A stretch of DNA of 6,460 nt, from assembly GCA_029939635.1 (NCBI GenBank), contig JAOZSN010000159.1, positions 1 to 6,460 of the forward strand, given 5' to 3'. A program made the translations under genes and the position numbers. This document shows, piece by piece, positions 6,239 through 6,460 of this stretch (positions within the stretch are counted from its first letter, which is position 1; each line of letters starts with the position of its first letter). Origin of the DNA: Deltaproteobacteria bacterium (lineage in GTDB: Bacteria > Desulfobacterota > Desulfobulbia > Desulfobulbales > SURF-16). A model generated the notes under the pieces. The model was not told where the DNA came from. It did no database searches and saw only the letters and a list, made by a program, of their open reading frames with translations.

Positions 6239-6460
6239 TTAGGCAGCATATGTGGTTCGTTTTATTTTGCCGTATTTACTGGTGTTAATATTCCGAATTA
6301 TCTTAGCAGGATTACCAGCTATAAGACTGTTCGGTGGTACGTCTTTAGTAACAACAGATCCTGCTCCGACAACAACTTCATTACCAATTTTTACTCCTGG
6401 CAGTATAATTGCATTAACTCCTATGAGACAATTTTTCCCTATCACTGTTTTTTTAGATAA
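6239..6460 (-). CDS. Hexapeptide-repeat (left-handed beta-helix) acyltransferase, C-terminal fragment
   Basis: The frame is open to the right edge of the window, so the N-terminus lies outside; 73 residues and the TAA stop are visible. The fragment shows the hexapeptide pattern of left-handed beta-helix acyltransferases (VIGKNC, LIGVNA, IILPGV, KIGNEV, VVGAGS, VVTKDV), followed by the family's usual closing segment with VPPNSLIAGNPAKIIR and a short basic tail. In this family such proteins move acetyl or other acyl groups from acyl-CoA to sugars or serine. Beside glycosyltransferases the substrate is most likely a sugar of the surface polysaccharide or a nucleotide-sugar precursor, which is inference. 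The acceptor-binding residues and catalytic His usually lie further upstream and cannot be seen. A GTG at 6445 is an internal Val codon, not a start. The next gene begins 36 bases downstream on the same strand. Confidence 0.85.
   Translation of the reverse strand, partial: LSKKTVIGKNCLIGVNAIILPGVKIGNEVVVGAGSVVTKDVPPNSLIAGNPAKIIRNINTSKYGKIKRTTYAA

Noticed and set aside
6229..6250. Short inverted repeat (GCTGC...GCAGC) around the acyltransferase stop, a possible terminator
   Set aside because: The stem is only five base pairs and no T run follows it on the minus strand; the next gene starts within 36 bases.
6221..6460. 79-codon open frame on the plus strand at the right edge
   Set aside because: It is antisense to the acyltransferase fragment, whose hexapeptide repeats clearly identify the coding strand.

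Overview
The window is a stretch of a Gram-negative surface-polysaccharide locus that also carries an exosortase. Every gene I can support lies on the minus strand, so the region reads from position 6460 towards 1. The gaps are 2 to 36 bases and I see no terminator, which fits one transcription unit that enters and leaves the window. Exosortase plus EpsI, WecG-type and WecA-type proteins together point to a Gram-negative bacterium. The exosortase resembles XrtD, which I associate with Rhodobacterales and sulfate-reducing Desulfobacterota. The moderate base composition (about 40-55% GC in hand-counted lines) makes the second group more likely, but this placement is an inference of low certainty.

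Layout in transcription order: (1) C-terminal end of a left-handed beta-helix (hexapeptide) acyltransferase, 6460-6239; (2) GT4 glycosyltransferase, 6202-5117; (3) a second GT4 glycosyltransferase, 5106-3949; (4) WecG/TagA/CpsF-family glycosyltransferase, 3925-3170; (5) WecB-type non-hydrolysing UDP-GlcNAc 2-epimerase, 3162-2038; (6) an exosortase fused to an EpsI domain, XrtD-like, 2035-470; (7) N-terminal part of a WecA/TagO-like polyprenyl-phosphate HexNAc-1-P transferase, 458-1, running off the left edge.

How they fit together (inference): gene 7 would load a GlcNAc-1-phosphate type sugar on undecaprenyl phosphate, WecB would supply UDP-ManNAc, WecG would add ManNAc (or ManNAcA if a WecC dehydrogenase exists elsewhere), and the two GT4 enzymes and the acyltransferase would extend and decorate the repeat. 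The exosortase/EpsI protein sits inside this cassette, 2 bases after wecB. This ties C-terminal protein sorting to glycan synthesis, as is known for exosortase loci, but no sorting substrate is encoded here.

The most notable detail is a cluster of homopolymer runs (8 A, 8 C, 6 A on the coding strand) in the linker between the exosortase and EpsI domains. Both alternative frames stop almost at once, so slippage there would yield an exosortase without its EpsI domain. The three genes in the middle and right of the window also lack visible Shine-Dalgarno sequences and are more AT-rich than the genes at the left. There is no gene-free stretch longer than 300 bases.
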